Part shown: positions 1 to 10,215 of the stretch, piece after piece
How the letters are laid out: every line of letters starts with the position of its first letter
Numbering within the stretch: position 1 is the first letter of the stretch
Assembly: GCA_963575745.1 (NCBI GenBank)
Contig: CAUYUJ010014205.1
Location: 1,140,474 to 1,204,473, forward strand
Length of the DNA stretch: 64,000 bases
Source of the DNA: Prorocentrum cordatum
Taxonomy: Eukaryota > Sar > Dinophyceae > Prorocentrales > Prorocentraceae
Direction: 5' to 3'
Notes under the pieces: generated by a model
The model's input: only the letters and a program-made list of their open reading frames with translations
Databases searched by the model: none
What the model was told of the DNA's origin: nothing
Made by a program: the position numbers and the translations under genes

Positions 1-170
1 TCTAAGTATTGCAAAGTGATCGAGGTCGAGCCTTCGGATACCCGCTTCACTGGAATCGGTGGCCGCCAAGAGAAAAGCAAAGGTCTGGCTGAGACACCTC
101 TTGGCATTCCACTTCCTGGCATTGCTGAGGTCACGATTGATTTGGACTTGCTTGGCGACCTGGGCTCGAA

Positions 171-3100
171 GTGCCCGGGACTTCTTCCACTCAGCGTTTT
201 GCTTCGACCCCAGTCATCAATCCTGTGTGGAGTATTGCAAGGAGGCGACGGCATCATAATTATCAAAGTTGTGGGCTCTGGAGGCCCTCACACGACAGCA
301 ATTCCTCAGACTTTCTTCATCAGGCTGTATCTGACCGACTCGTGTCATTACTTGCTTCCGACAGGCGACTTCAAGCAGGCATCGTGGTCAGATCAGAAGA
401 AGCTGAGGAAAACCGTAGTGCAATATTTCAACGAGGCATGCGCACTTCGACCAACAACCATCACAAGAAGCGGAAAGGCTCTGTTGGCATGGACGCTGGC
501 TCCCTGACGTTGGCCGTACGAGCGTCAGGCATAGAGGGTGAAAGTGGTCCTGAGAACTCTTCAGACATCGACGAGGAGATCACAACTACAGGATTGCACA
601 AAATCAACATCGCACGGCAACTGGCACCAGTGCCAGTTCATGAGCCTCCGGTCATGCCAACAACGACAACATCATCAGCACAGATGGCAGCTTTAGCACT
701 ACCGACATCACCGACGAGAGCAATACCGACAACAGCAGAAAGCAACAGATCATCTCCGATGCACGAAGTCATGCAAGCAGTACCAGTACCTCTTCAAGAT
801 CAGCACTCTATCTGGAATGAAATACATCAGAAGAACTTCTACAAAGCATGGGTGGAGTTTCCTGGCCAGAGATACTCTGGCGGCATTTGGCCTCAACACT
901 GGAACTCAAAGCGGAAGACAGATGCTGAGAAGTACTACACTTGCATGCCAGAAGAGTTCTATCATGGCAGTTCTCTTCCAGTGGTAACACCACGGAATGC
1001 ACTTCAATGGCTCTATCATGTCATGCCAGTCATGGAGGTCAACGAGCTAGGTCACAAATTGGACATTCAGGAGTTTTGCTCAGGGTCTTCGAGGCTTTCA
1101 CTGGCAGCTCTCCATCTGCAACTCAACGCAGGCTTTCCAGTTGACCATCGGTATGGCTGGGACACGGGCCTACGAGATCATCAACATATCCTGGATGAGG
1201 TATATGACAAGCTGGGGATCTCAGTACAATTCTTTTCTCCTAGGTGCTCTCCCTGGTCAAAGGCCAACACCACATCTAAGGCAGAAACAAAAGCACGAGC
1301 ACGACAAGAAGAACGAGCAGGCCTTCAGTGGACGACATACCGCTGTAGACATGTTCTTGATTCCAAGCAGAAGACACAGGCCTACATTCTGGAGACACCT
1401 CATGGGTCACAGTTACTTACGGAAAGTCCGTTCTCATGCATTCATAGCGACAAGCGGACAACCTCAGCAGTACTTGATCAGTGTCAACATGGGGCCAAAG
1501 ATATGGACAGCCGAGGTCTGCCCAACAAGAAGACGACCATCCTGGACTACGCGAACATAGAGATCAGCCAGTCCACCTTATTACGATGTACTGGCGAGAA
1601 CAAGTGCCCTCTTCATGGAGAATTATCGGGGAAAATACCAGGCACCAGCACCTGGAGGACTTCTATGGCAGCAGTATATCCGTGGAATCTTTGCACAGCA
1701 ATTGGCGCAGACGTATGGCAGTTTACTCATGGCAAAGAAGGTGGTCTATCGTTGATGGTTTTCTGGACTTGTGATCGGTGCAATCATGGAGCTCGCTATC
1801 CTGGCGCTGATATGAGAGTTACGCCGGTCCACACTCGGACAGAGGGCTGCAGGTTCAAAGATACCGAAGCACCAAACCGAGCAATTGTTGGACGGCCTCC
1901 AATACCAGGACCAGCTCAAGCTCCAGTACCAGCACCTCTCCCTCCAGACGCACCTGCTCAGCCAGCCGAGGCAATGCCACTACCGCTGAAGAGCGCATGG
2001 GGTGCCGATGTACCTATTGTACGGGCACCTCCACCACCAGCTCCAATACCAGCAGAACCAGTAGCTTCTAGCGATAACAGCTCGGCACAGGTAGCACCTC
2101 CTGAGCCCGATCAAGCACCACCTGCGGCACCCGCTGAATCACTCGACGACAAACCCATTGAGGGCATGCCTCAGGTTGCCGACCTTCCCGACTACATCGA
2201 GCCATCCTTCAACATCCGGATGCTCAGGCGGAAGCTCGAGGGTCCTAAGATCACGACGAAGGAGGCCCAGAAGCTACTGATGGGATTACACTACAAGATG
2301 TGGCATCTTCCGGCTAGCGAGATGGTTATCTTCTTGGGACGTGGCGAGTTCTCAAAGCATGTTATTGACTTAATACCAGCAACGATAAACAAGTGCAAGA
2401 TCTGCGCAGGATGGAGAAGGACATTGACAAAGCCGAAGTCAGCAGGTACCATCTTGGCTACACACTTTAATCATCGAGTACAGACGGACATCTTCACGCT
2501 CTGGGGTCGTATGTACGTCATCTTTGTGGATGAAGCTATTCACTGGGCGTGCTGCGATCACCTGATCACCAAGGATGCTGAGACATGGCACCAAGTTTTC
2601 CTGAGATGTTGGGCACGCTACTTTGGACCATCAAAAGTTATCGTGTCCGACCAAGAGGGCGCAGTGATCAGTGACGTTATCGGTAAAGCATGCGAGGCTT
2701 ACGACATCGAACGCGACCTTCAGGGATCGGAAGGACATACCAGAACTGGCTTGGCTGAAAGACGCCTCGGCCTCATCAAGCTTGCGGCTCTCAAGCTCTA
2801 CTCACAGGTTCAAAAGCAGGGCATCCGCAAGAGTCAGGACGACTGTGTGCTAGAGGCGAGCCCGTGCTCCAACTCGGTTCTGGTTTACGGGAGCTCGACG
2901 CCGAATCAAGCCCTCCTGGGCTACGAGCCTCGCGACTTCTACCATCGCGACAACACGACGATCTCGGCGACAAGCGATGCGAGGGCTGTGCTTCCAGACT
3001 CGATTGAGTTCCAGATCCGCCTCAGGCTACATGCTAAGGAGGCCATCATCCAGGCGGTCATAGAGCACCGTATCGCAGAAGCGGCCAACACCAAGCCGCA

Positions 3101-3626
3101 GCAGCATGCGCCGGAGACACTCAAGAAGATCGAGGAGCCAGAGGCGAAAGTGGACCTCTGGAGGGAACCAACCTCCAAGGATCAGAGTGGATGGCGAGGC
3201 CCAGCGGAGATGGTCAAGTGCATCAGTAAGGAGAACAAGGCGATCATCATCTGGCGGGGCCATCCGATGTTAGTTCCACTTCGACACGTTCGGCCTCACA
3301 TTGGTTTCGTGTGGCTTACACAGATCAGCACCACGACGAACGACACCAGCAAGCAGCTCATCGCCTCGCTCATGGACCAGGTCGAGGATCACGTTCTTGG
3401 GCAGGTCTACACTTATGGCAGACAGTGGGACCAACAGTCACAACAATACATCAACGTTCCAGAGGGCCTGGAGGAGCGACCTCCTCGCATTCTGGCAGAC
3501 GCACGTCAGGCAGCTCAAGACCTCCTCAACTTGAGCATCGATGGAGTCCAGTTCGGCTACGGTGCGAGACACACCGAGCCCCTGACCAACGTGGACTACG
3601 GGCGCCTCATGCAGTGGACACAGTAA
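171..3626 (+). CDS. Copia polyprotein part 1: methyltransferase-like domain plus integrase
   Basis: Long open frame of 1151 codons; its first ~90 residues look like out-of-frame translation, so the ATG at 171 is not trusted. Residues ~295-495 hold a methyltransferase-like module: EFCSGSSRLS (motif I-like), FFSPRCSPWS, a QCQHGA...KKTT stretch and a C-x(5)-C-x2-HGELSG tail. A Pro-rich linker follows (~590-670). The integrase zinc-binding region starts at H707 with a C-x2-C pair (KCKICAG). The catalytic triad is D773 (TDIF), D827 (SDQEG) and E863 (AERR), with 35 residues between the second Asp and the Glu, as in Copia/retroviral integrases. It ends at TAA 3624-3626; the following codons still read sensibly (LRDQYTIADIRPG), so this is probably a nonsense change. 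Confidence 0.85.
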   Translation: MPGTSSTQRFASTPVINPVWSIARRRRHHNYQSCGLWRPSHDSNSSDFLHQAVSDRLVSLLASDRRLQAGIVVRSEEAEENRSAIFQRGMRTSTNNHHKKRKGSVGMDAGSLTLAVRASGIEGESGPENSSDIDEEITTTGLHKINIARQLAPVPVHEPPVMPTTTTSSAQMAALALPTSPTRAIPTTAESNRSSPMHEVMQAVPVPLQDQHSIWNEIHQKNFYKAWVEFPGQRYSGGIWPQHWNSKRKTDAEKYYTCMPEEFYHGSSLPVVTPRNALQWLYHVMPVMEVNELGHKLDIQEFCSGSSRLSLAALHLQLNAGFPVDHRYGWDTGLRDHQHILDEVYDKLGISVQFFSPRCSPWSKANTTSKAETKARARQEERAGLQWTTYRCRHVLDSKQKTQAYILETPHGSQLLTESPFSCIHSDKRTTSAVLDQCQHGAKDMDSRGLPNKKTTILDYANIEISQSTLLRCTGENKCPLHGELSGKIPGTSTWRTSMAAVYPWNLCTAIGADVWQFTHGKEGGLSLMVFWTCDRCNHGARYPGADMRVTPVHTRTEGCRFKDTEAPNRAIVGRPPIPGPAQAPVPAPLPPDAPAQPAEAMPLPLKSAWGADVPIVRAPPPPAPIPAEPVASSDNSSAQVAPPEPDQAPPAAPAESLDDKPIEGMPQVADLPDYIEPSFNIRMLRRKLEGPKITTKEAQKLLMGLHYKMWHLPASEMVIFLGRGEFSKHVIDLIPATINKCKICAGWRRTLTKPKSAGTILATHFNHRVQTDIFTLWGRMYVIFVDEAIHWACCDHLITKDAETWHQVFLRCWARYFGPSKVIVSDQEGAVISDVIGKACEAYDIERDLQGSEGHTRTGLAERRLGLIKLAALKLYSQVQKQGIRKSQDDCVLEASPCSNSVLVYGSSTPNQALLGYEPRDFYHRDNTTISATSDARAVLPDSIEFQIRLRLHAKEAIIQAVIEHRIAEAANTKPQQHAPETLKKIEEPEAKVDLWREPTSKDQSGWRGPAEMVKCISKENKAIIIWRGHPMLVPLRHVRPHIGFVWLTQISTTTNDTSKQLIASLMDQVEDHVLGQVYTYGRQWDQQSQQYINVPEGLEERPPRILADARQAAQDLLNLSIDGVQFGYGARHTEPLTNVDYGRLMQWTQ

Positions 3627-3645
3627 CTGCGGGACCAGTACACGA

Positions 3646-6510
3646 TTGCCGACATCAGGCCAGGCAACAAAGTATCACTGGCTTCGAGAGGCAGTCATTC
3701 GGACAAGTGCTTTCTGGTGGCATATCAGATTGCGGCGCCTGACTATTTTAGGGATGAAGGCTCTCCCTGATTTAAGCCCGATGTGGAGCCCATCGACGAT
3801 TCCGTGGACTCCAGCACCGTTCGACGACGACAGCGTGATTTACATTCCAAGTCCACCGCCACGGATTCCACCAGCGGCACCTCCAGCTCCACCGCAGCCG
3901 CCTCAACATCCACCAGCAGGACCAGGACTGGACGACACTACGATATCATCACCATCATTGACATATAGTCCTGACCAGAGTATGAAGCAGCAAGCGCCAA
4001 CTCCGCCGCCTGCACCTCCACCTGGACCTCCTCCGGCTCCAGCAGTAAAGATCATGAAATCGAGATCTCCTGGACTAGACAGATCGCGATCGAGAGTGGA
4101 GCAGAGTTCGATATCCTCACCTACCTTCAAAGATGCGGCTGTACCACAGTCACCAATTCGACCACCAGATGATCCGCCAGAACCAGGAGCAGCAAAGGTC
4201 AAAGCGGCAGCTTCACCAGAGTCAGATAGATCGCGGTCACGAGCTTATGGACTTCCACCAGAGTTTCCTCAACATCCAAGTCACCCTCCAGCGAAGATGC
4301 CGATCTCTGAGAGTCCAATGCCAGAGGCACCGATGGACTCAGCTCCAACAGCTACATCATCGAGTTCAGCGGCGTCGACCGCGGACAGGTCGAGATCAAG
4401 GATTGTCGAACGTCAGACGGGATTTCCATGGCCAGCACCACCTCAGACCATAGAGAAACCAGAATCTCCAGTGACTCCAGCGGCATCAAAGTTCAAGTCA
4501 CCTGAGAGCGTATCAAGTACTAGGTCGAGGACGCGTGCTGAGATCAAGCGGGTGGAAATCGACGAAGTTCCTGAAAAGAAACTCTTCCATCCAGAATCAC
4601 CTGTGGCAAACCCAGGGCAGTCAAGTGGTGAGTCTCGTGATCAACGACCAGTGTTACCATTGTCACACCTGCCTCCGACGCCGGTGGAACATCAAGACGA
4701 TAAACGAGCACGCACTGGACCATCGCCATCATCATCGAGCTTACCATTGGAATTGGCTGAACCATCCGAACCAGTATCAGCAACAGATACAGCAGCAGAA
4801 ACTACACTGGAGTATCCGCCTGAATCATTGGAACAGACGCTTGAATACCCAGATGAAGCAGCTGATCAGACACTTGAATATCCAGAGGGAGCAGCTGACG
4901 AGACCATCGAATATCCAGAAGAAGAAGACTCCCTCTTTTCGGTGGCACCTCCATCATGGTATCAGTACTGCGTGAAAACGTCCAAGATCAGTGAGATGCG
5001 GGATGCCTCTCCATTTGATGATTTCGACCCTATGACTCACGCAGCAGAAGACGCGGGCAGGGTTCAGAACTGGCTTACCTCCACCAGAGCAGACAGCACG
5101 GCATGGACGGCGCAAGAACCATTCTTGGTTATTCCAGGACCCTGGCAGAAAGAGACTTGCTTTTGGTACGATATTCTTGCAGACGAGCGTTTCTCCGTTA
5201 CCCAAACGGACTTCTTGACGGAGGACGATGTCATCAGGTACTGGGAGCATGTTGAAAGAGGGGATCGAAAGGAGATTGCATCCTTTGTATCTCATGATGT
5301 GTTTACTCTGGATCTGGCAAGTTGCAGTACCAATACCATCGACGCAGTATGGGTACGCGAGTGGAAAACGAGATACCCACCAGAAGTCAAGTCACGCATG
5401 TGTGGACGCGGCTTCATGGACGTACAGCGTAAAGGAATACATCGACATTCATCAACGGCATCAGCACTGTCACACCGGTTGGCCATCACTCTTGGAGCTC
5501 CGTACTACTGGGACTGTGAAGCTTTTGACGTTTCAACGGCCTTCCTACAGGGCTTACGCTTCCAGGAGATTGAGGCAAGGGCCAAGGAGCTTGGACACGA
5601 GTGCAAGAAAGTCAGAACAGTATGGCTACAACCTCCGGCCAATGTATGGCGACATCTTCGCATGATTGGATTTACGACGGTCGAGGACGTGGAACGATCT
5701 TTGTTTGTTCTGTTGCTGAACAAAGCCATGTATGGATTGGTAGATGGACCTATTATGTTTCAGATGGCATTTCTGCATTTCCTCTTGAGTGAGCTCAAGT
5801 TCTACAAGTCTCTACACGATGATAACTTCCTGTATAAGTTTGACGAGACGGGATCAACTCTGGCTTGTATCATTGTGTTGCATGTGGATGACTTATTAAT
5901 TATGGCTATGAAGCATTTGACCTCATGGGTGCAGCAACAGGTTGAACGCAAGTTTGGCAAACTGAAACAACAGACTCTACCCTTCACATGGTGTGGGATC
6001 GTTCATGAAAAGATCCAGGCAGGACACTTCTTCCTGCATCAGAAGCCTTACCTGATTCGACTCAAGCCGACTACCATGGTCGAGAAGACCGCTGACACGG
6101 CCGAGCTCTGCGACAAGGATCACAGCTCTTTTCGATCGCTGCTGATGAGTATGCTATGGCTGACCAAGACGAGAGGCGATATCCTTCAAGAGATCGTTCA
6201 GCTTCAGACAGAAATGATCAATCCGAAGGGTATACATGCCAAACAGTTGAATGGTGTACTAAAGCAGGCATTGGCTAATCAAGAGATGAATGGACTACAC
6301 TTCAGACATGTTGGACCACAGCGGCGACTGGTTCAAGTGACGGACAGCGGCCATATCACTAGCAATACCTGCTACCCACAAGAAGCACGTATCGTTATGT
6401 TGGCACAGGACCATGCGGTACTACGCCACGGAAGCCAAGAACAGTACTACGGACAAGAAGCACGAGTTTTCGGTGGAGTGGCCTGTCCATTGATTCTCAA
6501 TTCAAAATAG
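3646..6510 (+). CDS. Copia polyprotein part 2: linker and reverse transcriptase
   Basis: Convincing coding sequence starts near 3780 (MWSPSTIPW), one frame away from part 1. Residues ~45-440 are a Pro/Ser-rich linker with four DRSRSR-type motifs and four TLEYP/TIEYP repeats. The reverse transcriptase follows: motif A around D628 (EAFDVSTAFLQG), motif B NKAMYGLVDGP, motif C LHVDDLLIM with the Asp pair at 748-749. The VDD form is normal for Copia. RNase H begins at D900 (VTDSGH) and is cut by TAG at 6508-6510. The RT core appears intact. Confidence 0.88.
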   Translation: MPTSGQATKYHWLREAVIRTSAFWWHIRLRRLTILGMKALPDLSPMWSPSTIPWTPAPFDDDSVIYIPSPPPRIPPAAPPAPPQPPQHPPAGPGLDDTTISSPSLTYSPDQSMKQQAPTPPPAPPPGPPPAPAVKIMKSRSPGLDRSRSRVEQSSISSPTFKDAAVPQSPIRPPDDPPEPGAAKVKAAASPESDRSRSRAYGLPPEFPQHPSHPPAKMPISESPMPEAPMDSAPTATSSSSAASTADRSRSRIVERQTGFPWPAPPQTIEKPESPVTPAASKFKSPESVSSTRSRTRAEIKRVEIDEVPEKKLFHPESPVANPGQSSGESRDQRPVLPLSHLPPTPVEHQDDKRARTGPSPSSSSLPLELAEPSEPVSATDTAAETTLEYPPESLEQTLEYPDEAADQTLEYPEGAADETIEYPEEEDSLFSVAPPSWYQYCVKTSKISEMRDASPFDDFDPMTHAAEDAGRVQNWLTSTRADSTAWTAQEPFLVIPGPWQKETCFWYDILADERFSVTQTDFLTEDDVIRYWEHVERGDRKEIASFVSHDVFTLDLASCSTNTIDAVWVREWKTRYPPEVKSRMCGRGFMDVQRKGIHRHSSTASALSHRLAITLGAPYYWDCEAFDVSTAFLQGLRFQEIEARAKELGHECKKVRTVWLQPPANVWRHLRMIGFTTVEDVERSLFVLLLNKAMYGLVDGPIMFQMAFLHFLLSELKFYKSLHDDNFLYKFDETGSTLACIIVLHVDDLLIMAMKHLTSWVQQQVERKFGKLKQQTLPFTWCGIVHEKIQAGHFFLHQKPYLIRLKPTTMVEKTADTAELCDKDHSSFRSLLMSMLWLTKTRGDILQEIVQLQTEMINPKGIHAKQLNGVLKQALANQEMNGLHFRHVGPQRRLVQVTDSGHITSNTCYPQEARIVMLAQDHAVLRHGSQEQYYGQEARVFGGVACPLILNSK

Positions 6511-7179
6511 TCTCAGAGAGCTTCATGGTCCACCTCTCATTCGGAGACTAAACCTGCGGTTTCTTGTGAGGCAATGGCACATCTTATAGCATCACGGATT
6601 ACAGAGTTGGAGTATCTTCCAGTATTCGGCAAGACACCTACTGCACGCGATCTATTGGAAGTTCACTTACGTTCTCAGCATTTAATTCCAGTGGATGTGT
6701 GTACTGACGCAATGAATCTTTTCGAGCTCATATGTTTCTCCAAGTCATTACCGAATGACAAACATCATCGGGTGGGCATTCTGGCACTACGTGGAGATCG
6801 ATTGACGCGGAGGATCAGGAATATCATTCACTTACCGACAACGGTGATGTTGGCAGACCAACTTACTAAGAAGATGCTATCGCCGATCTACAAGCACTTC
6901 TTGACTACTGGTGAGTGGAAGATTGAGCTCAAAGAAAGAAGCATCATATTGCGACGTGGAGTGCGACGCCCAGCTAACTATACCGAGCAAGATCTGAAAG
7001 ACAACAACTACGAGGTAAGCTCTAATGACATTGGCGAATCGTTGGAGCTAGACGATGACAAGATTTCTCAACTGGAGTTCCTATCATGCTACGAGAAGGA
7101 GAACGACAACGATGATTGGAACCAAGATGGATATCATACCCAAAGGTTTGTGACACCACGCTCCAGCTACATAAGCTAG
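6511..7179 (+). pseudogene. Copia RNase H, C-terminal part, separated by one in-frame TAG
   Basis: The frame of the RT segment continues past TAG 6508-6510: SQRASWSTSHSET, then an ATG at 6574. The segment contains the remaining RNase H hallmarks: VDVCTDAMNLFELI, HRVGILALR and LPTTVMLADQLTKKM, as in other Copia elements. A ~50-residue acidic tail ends with TAG at 7177-7179. Since 6511-6573 is exactly 21 codons, a single nonsense change explains the break; no frameshift is needed. Confidence 0.8.
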
Positions 7180-7335
7180 ATTGAAGAGGGTGAAAGCGGA
7201 CTCTGAATATCCAGGACATCGACATGTGAGAGATACAGGGTTGTAGTAGCGATGTGGAATGATGATAGAGAGTAGTAGAGCAGAGGATGTGTGCTGACAA
7301 CACCTCGGCTCAAGGACTGAAAAGTCGAGTGGAGG
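7180..7335. other. Copia 3' flank; possible polypurine tract and LTR start, unproven
   Basis: A purine run (GAAGAGGGTGAAAG) lies just after the stop and could be the polypurine tract. No second copy of the following sequence occurs in the window, so an LTR cannot be demonstrated. Confidence 0.25.
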
Positions 7336-7565
7336 AGGAGGAGGAGGAGGAGGAGGAGGAGGAGGAGGAGGAGGAGGAGGGGGGGGAGGAGCAGGAGGAT
7401 GAGAAGGACGAGGAGGACAGACACGCAGGACAAGGTGAGCGGCAGGAAGAGGAGGAGGAGTAGGACGAGCAGGACATAAGGAGTAGGCGGAAGGGAAGGA
7501 GGGTGAGGAGGAGAAGAAGGGGAGCGGGAGGAAGGGAGGTTCAGGGGGAGCAGGAGGAGGTAGAA
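7323..7565. repeat. Purine-rich (GGA)n tract
   Basis: Nearly pure GGA/GAG repeats followed by degenerate purine-rich DNA. The long proline/leucine reading frames on the opposite strand are translations of this repeat, not genes. Confidence 0.9.
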
Positions 7566-7965
7566 GGAGGACAGGGGGAGGCGCAGGAGTAGCATGAAGA
7601 GCAGCCGCAGCAAGAGGAGAACATGGGAAGAAAGACGAAGGGGCAGGGTGGCGAAGAACAAAAGAAACACTCGAACGCAAACAAAGAAAATATGTTCCCG
7701 GCAGGCGCTCCGGGAACATATTTCGAGAGACCGGGGGGGAGCTCCACAAGCAGGGGGTGAGAAGGAGGAGAAGGGGAGCGGGAGGAGGGGAAAGGGGGAG
7801 GTGCGGGAATAGCATGAGGAGCAGCCGCAGCAGGCGGAGGATCAGGGAATGACGATGGAGCAGGGCGGCGAAGAACAAAAACAAATTCTCGAGGAATGCT
7901 GTTCCTGGCAGCTCCGGGAATATATTTATATTTCCTGAGACCGGGAGAGAGCTCGACAACCAGAA
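7566..7965. repeat. Two diverged tandem copies of a ~200-bp sequence
   Basis: 7566-7755 and 7798-7965 both read from a GCAGGAGTAGCATGA-like start, through GAAGAACAAAA, to a CTCCGGGAA(C/T)ATAT-TT-CGAGA-like end, with substitutions and small indels. No coding signal. Confidence 0.6.
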
Positions 7966-8339
7966 GAAAAGAGGAGCAGGAAGGTTATAAGGCGGACGAG
8001 AAGCTGGGCGAGACGCAGTTTTTCCCGGAAAGGGCTTGGGCCCAGGGTTCTCTTTTAGCTGTTACCCCCGGATCTGACGGGTCAAGCGCCGGCGAAATTA
8101 TTTGCGATAAATAACGAGGTAAAGTGCTGATTTTTTTTAGAAAAAGTGCGTTTTGTGCGTGCCCGCTCGAGGAAAGTTCGCCCCCCATCTCGGATCCTCG
8201 ATAAATAACGGGGTCCGCAGACCCCCGCTTTCCCTCGTAAAAAAGAGGGTGCGGAGCGTTTTTCGCAGAATCCTCGAAAAATAACGGGGTCTGGAGCCCC
8301 GACCGCGACTCGGAAAAGCGCCCCGCGCGCAGGAATTCC

Positions 8340-8935
8340 GAGGATGTCTCGCGCGTGCCGCGTCCCGCGCGCAGGAATTTCGAGGATGTCTCGACTAATT
8401 CGCTTGTTTTGTCAGGATTTCTTAGAACTTTGGCAGGATGTCTCGAGCGAAACGCTTATTTTACATAGTTTGTGGAGGATGTCTCGAGCGAAACGCTGGT
8501 TTCCGCAAAATTTGGAGATGTCTCGAGCGGGGGGCCAGAATTCAGAGGATGTCTCAGGCGAAATGCTTGTTTTCGTGTCCCGCTCGCGGGAATTCCAAGG
8601 ATGTCTCGCGCGGGCCGCGTCCCGCGCGCAGGAATTTCGAGGATGTCTCGACTAATTCGTTTGTTTTGTCAGGATTTCTTAGAATTTTGACCGGATGTCT
8701 CGAGCGAAACGCTTGTTTTTCATAATTTGTTGAGGATGTCTCGAGCGAAACGCTGGTTTCTGCAAACTTGGGGATGTCTCGAGCGGGGGCCTCGTGGGGG
8801 GCCAGAATTCAGAGGATGTCTCAGGCGAAATGCTTGTTTTCACGTCCCGCTCGCAGGAATTCGGAAGATGTCTCGCGCGTGCCACGTCCCGCGCGCAGGA
8901 ATTTTGAGGATGTCCCGTAGCGCGTCCCCTTGGCA
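8340..8935 (+). repeat. GATGTCTCGAGCGAAACG interspersed motif block
   Basis: The motif or its variants (GATGTCTCGCGCGTGCC, GATGTCTCGACTAATTC) recur every 30-60 bases. The same block recurs at 20385-20970, 21075-21600, 22985-24070, 25650-26240 and 28978-29510. Confidence 0.85.
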
Positions 8936-9261
8936 CGGCCTACGGTGCGACCCCATGGCACGTCCCTTGGCACGTCGCCTGGCGCGTCCCTGGGGACGTT
9001 TCGCGGCGCGTCCTCCTGGCATGTCCCCCTGTCAATTAGCTCTGGGGCAGCTACTATGTGTTCAGGAAGCTCGAGCTTCAGATCCAGATCAGTTCGGTCA
9101 GGACTTGGATGCAAAGGAAGACTCGCGCGCAGGAATTCCGAGGATGTCTCGCGCGTGCCGCGTCCAGCGCGCAGGAATTTCGAGGATGTCTCGACTAATT
9201 CGCTAGGTTTTGCAGGATTTTCCGTAGGAGGGCCAAGGAGAGGCCCCGAAGGCTCTGGGAG

Positions 9262-9284
<23 letters not shown>

Positions 9285-9299
<15 letters not shown>

Positions 9300-10215
9300 T
9301 CTCTTGGGGTTCTCTTGGACGGTTTGTAGAGTCCACGCTTACATGATCGACGGGTCGAGGACAGCGCGACGACGACGACGTCGCGGTGGCGGCGGCGTCC
9401 ACCACGACGACAAAGTCTCATCTTAGAGCCTTGCGTGGGGGGGTCTCTTGGGGTTCTCTTGGAGGGTCTCTGGAGGGTCTGTAGAGCCCACGCTTACACG
9501 ATCGAGGGATCGAGGACAGCGCGACGACGACGACGACGTCGCGGTGGCGGCGGCGGCGACGACGACGACGACAAAGTCTCATCTTAGAGCCTTGCGTGGG
9601 GGGGTCTCTTGGGGTTCTCTTGGAGGGTCTCTTGACGGTTTGTAGAGCCCACGCTTACACGATCGAGGGATCGAGGACAGCGCGACGATGACGACCACGT
9701 CGCGGTGGCGGCGGCGGCGACGACGACGACAAAGTCTCATCTTAGAGCCTCTCGTGGGGGGGTCTCCGGGGGTTCTCTGGGAGGGTCTCTTGGGGGTCTG
9801 CAGAGCCCACGCTTACACGATCGAGGGCTCGAGGACAGCGCGACGACGACGACGACGTCGCGGTGGCGGCGGCGGCGGCGATGACGACGACAAAGTCTCA
9901 TCTTAGAGCCTTGCGTGGGGGGGTCTCTTGGGGTTCTCTTGGAGGGTCTCTTGAGGGTCTGTAGAGCCCACGCTTACACGATCGAGGGATCGAGGACAGG
10001 GCGGCGGCGGCGACGACGACGACAAAGTCTCATCTTAGAGCCTTGCGTGGGGGGTCTCTTGGAGGGTCTCTTGGGGGTCTGTAGAGCCCACGACGACGAC
10101 GTCGCGGTGGCGGCGGCGGCGACGACGACGACAAAGTCTCATCTTAGAGCCTTGCGTGGAGCGGTGTCTTGGGGTTCTCTTGGAGGGTCTCTTGGGGGTC
10201 TGTAGAGCCCACGCT
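9285..10215 (+). repeat. GAC-rich array with ~110-165 bp period
   Basis: (GAC)n / GTCGCGGTGGCGGCGG blocks alternate with AAAGTCTCATCTTAGAGCC, GGTCTCTTGGGGTTCTC and TAGAGCCCACGCTTACAC. AAAGTCTCATCTTAGAGCC occurs six times. A second, more corrupted array lies at 26560-27900. Confidence 0.85.

Larger units (their letters stand above)
1..7300 (+). mobile_element. Copia-like LTR retrotransposon, decayed, 5' end outside window
   Basis: Domains run in Copia order (integrase before reverse transcriptase, then RNase H), spread over three open stretches on the plus strand. The first 500 bases are probably the end of gag, but no single frame stays convincing. No LTR pair can be recognised because the left end is missing; the 3' boundary near 7300 is a guess from the start of purine-rich repeat. 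In-frame stops at 3624-3626 and 6508-6510 and a frame change near 3770 show that this copy cannot make an intact polyprotein. Confidence 0.85.

Noticed and set aside
7084-7959. 291-codon Pro/Leu-rich minus-strand frame
   Set aside because: It is the complement of a (GGA)n tract and of two tandem copies of a non-coding sequence.
8344-9206. Repeated MSRAKRLF-type frames in all composite repeats
   Set aside because: They follow the GATGTCTCGAGCGAAACG motif, shift frame between copies, and appear in three frames at once.
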